Source of the DNA: Paraliobacillus zengyii
GTDB lineage: Bacteria; Bacillota; Bacilli; Bacillales; Amphibacillaceae
Length of the DNA: 64,000 bases
NCBI RefSeq assembly: GCF_003268595.1
Contig: NZ_CP029797.1
Span: 68,501 to 132,500 of the forward strand
Direction: 5' to 3'
Below, piece after piece: positions 62,674 through 64,000 of this stretch. The translations under genes were made by a program, and so were the position numbers. Every line of letters starts with the position of its first letter. The first letter of the stretch is position 1. The notes beneath the pieces were generated by a model. The model was not told the DNA's origin. It did no database searches and worked only from the letters and a program-made list of their open reading frames with translations.

Positions 62674-62790
62674 GTCTGGTGACAATAGCGAAGAGGTCAC
62701 ACCTGTTCCCATGCCGAACACAGTAGTTAAGCTCTTCAGCGCTCATGGTAGTTGGGGCTTTGCTCCTGCGAGAGTAGGACGTCGCCAGGC
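62674..62790 (+). rRNA. rrf: 5S ribosomal RNA
   Basis: About 117 bases, TCTGGTGACAATAGCGAAGA...GTAGGACGTCGCCAGG, with closing stem TCTGGTGAC/GTCGCCAGG and the conserved CCGAACACAG and AGCTCTTCAGCG segments. Confidence 0.96.
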
Positions 62791-62797
62791 TTCATTA

Positions 62798-62873
62798 GGA
62801 GGATTAGCTCAGCTGGGAGAGCACCTGCCTTACAAGCAGGGGGTCGCAGGTTCGAGCCCTGCATCCTCCACCA
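62798..62873 (+). tRNA. tRNA-Val (TAC)
   Basis: Complete cloverleaf, anticodon loop CTTACAA, encoded CCA. It is 7 bases after 5S and first of nine tRNAs. Confidence 0.97.
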
Positions 62874-62876
62874 TAC

Positions 62877-62952
<76 letters not shown>

Positions 62953-62974
62953 TAATATTTTTTTGCTAAAGTAC

Positions 62975-63050
62975 GAGCCATTAGCTCAGTCGGTAGAGCA
63001 TCTGACTTTTAATCAGAGGGTCGAAGGTTCAAGTCCTTCATGGCTCACCA
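62975..63050 (+). tRNA. tRNA-Lys (TTT)
   Basis: Acceptor GAGCCAT, anticodon loop CTTTTAA, encoded CCA. Confidence 0.97.
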
Positions 63051-63054
63051 TTTA

Positions 63055-63136
63055 GCGGGTGTGGCGGAATTGGCAGACGCGCTAGACTTAGGATCTAGTG
63101 TCTTATGACGTGGGGGTTCAAGTCCCTCCACCCGCA
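63055..63136 (+). tRNA. tRNA-Leu (TAG)
   Basis: Type II tRNA with long variable arm, acceptor GCGGGTG/CACCCGC, anticodon TAG. CCA is not encoded (TTT follows the discriminator A), unlike its neighbours. Confidence 0.95.
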
Positions 63137-63139
63137 TTT

Positions 63140-63214
63140 GCGAAAGTAGTTCAGTGGTAGAACATCACCTTGCCAAGGTGGGGGTCGCGGGTTCGAATCC
63201 CGTCTTTCGCTCCA
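63140..63214 (+). tRNA. tRNA-Gly (GCC)
   Basis: Acceptor GCGAAAG, anticodon loop with GCC in CTTGCCAAG, encoded CCA. Confidence 0.97.
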
Positions 63215-63241
63215 TTTTTAAAACGATTTTAGATAGCCCAT

Positions 63242-63330
63242 GCCGGGGTGGCGGAATTGGCAGACGCACAGGACTTAAAATCCTGCGGTAGGTTTCTACC
63301 GTGCCGGTTCGAGTCCGGCCCTCGGCACCA
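63242..63330 (+). tRNA. tRNA-Leu (TAA)
   Basis: Type II tRNA with long variable arm (GGTAGGTTTCTACC), anticodon loop CTTAAAA, encoded CCA. Confidence 0.97.
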
Positions 63331-63333
63331 TTA

Positions 63334-63410
63334 GCGCCCGTAGCTCAATTGGATAGAGCACTTGACTACGAATCAAGAGGTTAGAGGTTCAAGTCCTCTC
63401 GGGCGCACCA
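63334..63410 (+). tRNA. tRNA-Arg (ACG)
   Basis: Acceptor GCGCCCG/CGGGCGC, anticodon loop CTACGAA, encoded CCA. The wobble A would be deaminated to inosine. Confidence 0.97.
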
Positions 63411-63415
63411 TTTAT

Positions 63416-63492
63416 CGGGAAGTAGCTCAGCTTGGTAGAGCACTTGGTTTGGGACCAAGGGGTCGCAGGTTCAAATCCTGTCTTCCCGACCA
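63416..63492 (+). tRNA. tRNA-Pro (TGG)
   Basis: Acceptor CGGGAAG/CTTCCCG, anticodon loop with TGG in GTTTGGGAC, encoded CCA. Confidence 0.97.
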
Positions 63493-63513
63493 TTTCTTAT
63501 ATAAAGTGTTTTA

Positions 63514-63589
63514 GGGGCCTTAGCTCAGCTGGGAGAGCGCCTGCCTTGCACGCAGGAGGTCAGCGGTTCGATCCCGCTAGGCTCCACCA
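63514..63589 (+). tRNA. tRNA-Ala (TGC)
   Basis: Acceptor GGGGCCT, anticodon loop CTTGCAC, encoded CCA. It is the last of the cluster; the second 16S leader starts 6 bases later. The order Val-Thr-Lys-Leu-Gly-Leu-Arg-Pro-Ala equals the B. subtilis trnJ cluster. Confidence 0.97.
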
Positions 63590-63682
63590 TTTATTTTGAT
63601 CTTTGAAAACTGAACGAAACACACAGTATGTTAAGTAAGTAGAAACAACAAGCTAGTTAAGTATTTGAGCAGCAAGCTCGCA

Positions 63683-64000
63683 TTTTATGGAGAGTTTGAT
63701 CTTGGCTCAGGACGAACGCTGGCGGCGTGCCTAATACATGCAAGTCGAGCGCATGAAATAAGTGAATCCCTTCGGGGTGAAGCTTATGGATTGAGCGGCG
63801 GACGGGTGAGTAACACGTGGGCAACCTGCCTGTAAGACTGGGATAACTCCGGGAAACCGGGGCTAATACCGGATAACACTTTTCTTTACCTAAAGGGAAG
63901 TTGAAAGGCGGCTCTTTGAGCTGTCACTTACAGATGGGCCCGCGGCGCATTAGCTAGTTGGTAGGGTAATGGCCTACCAAGGCGACGATGCGTAGCCGAC
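63683..64000 (+). rRNA. rrs: 16S ribosomal RNA, second copy (5' part, cut by window end)
   Basis: The leader and first 318 bases repeat the first copy at an offset of 6041 bases. The single difference I found is G at 63782 against A at 57741. It belongs to a second rRNA operon in tandem, like rrnJ-rrnW of B. subtilis. Confidence 0.98.

Overview
The window is a chromosomal segment of a low-GC, endospore-forming member of the Bacillaceae. The inference rests on gene content and order, not on a database search. From pth (about position 500) to the tandem rRNA operons at the right end, the backbone follows the Bacillus subtilis order as I remember it: pth-fin-mfd-spoVT-yabM-yabN-rqcP-yabP-yabQ-divIC-yabR-(tRNA-Met)-spoIIE-yabS-yabT-tilS-hpt-ftsH-coaX-hslO-yacD-cysK-folP-folB-folK-yazB-lysS-rrn-9 tRNAs-rrn. 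The style of the intergenic repeats suggests a halophilic or alkaliphilic genus of the Oceanobacillus/Gracilibacillus kind, but I cannot name the genus.

The conserved backbone has been opened at several places. (i) glcT-ptsG, with a GlcT antiterminator site and terminator in the ptsG leader, sits between spoVT and yabM. (ii) About 26 kb lies between yabR and spoIIE. It holds a lipoprotein gene, a csoR-copA-copZ copper operon, two chemoreceptors, a MarR-controlled heterodimeric ABC exporter, an MFS exporter, a short-chain dehydrogenase, an ATP-grasp enzyme, a divergent redox locus (dmkB-eetB-ndh2 against fmnB-dmkA), the ECF transporter module ecfA1-ecfA2-ecfT, one tRNA-Met and a histidine phosphatase. 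(iii) The pabBAC genes expected before folP and the dusB gene expected between yazB and lysS are absent.

The redox locus resembles the Listeria flavin-based extracellular electron transfer (FLEET) locus. It has a dedicated polyprenyl synthase and UbiA prenyltransferase for a quinone, a type-II NADH dehydrogenase with a membrane tail, an EetB/Gx-transporter-like protein and a lipoprotein FMN transferase. No PplA-type flavoprotein lipoprotein and no EetA are visible here. Both divergent promoters have a Rex-like 18-bp dyad just downstream of the -10, which would tie the locus to the NADH/NAD ratio.

The most unusual non-coding signal is a family of intergenic elements at about 1-310, 36121-36240, 39128-39387 and 48899-49423. 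Several units have conserved boxes around an internal hairpin and an outer stem whose sequences differ completely between copies while pairing is kept. That is covariation, and it points to selection on folded nucleic acid. The copies sit just upstream of pth, ecfA1, the phosphatase gene and coaX, all with the same end towards the gene.

The right end (57.4-64 kb) is a strongly promoted rRNA operon (P1 and P2), nine tRNA genes (Val-Thr-Lys-Leu-Gly-Leu-Arg-Pro-Ala) and the start of a second 16S gene. The second rRNA operon has no promoter of its own just upstream. A good sigma-A promoter lies between the 23S and 5S genes.

All coordinates were read by eye. Start codons were moved from the longest reading frame where a ribosome binding site and the remembered family N-terminus agreed.
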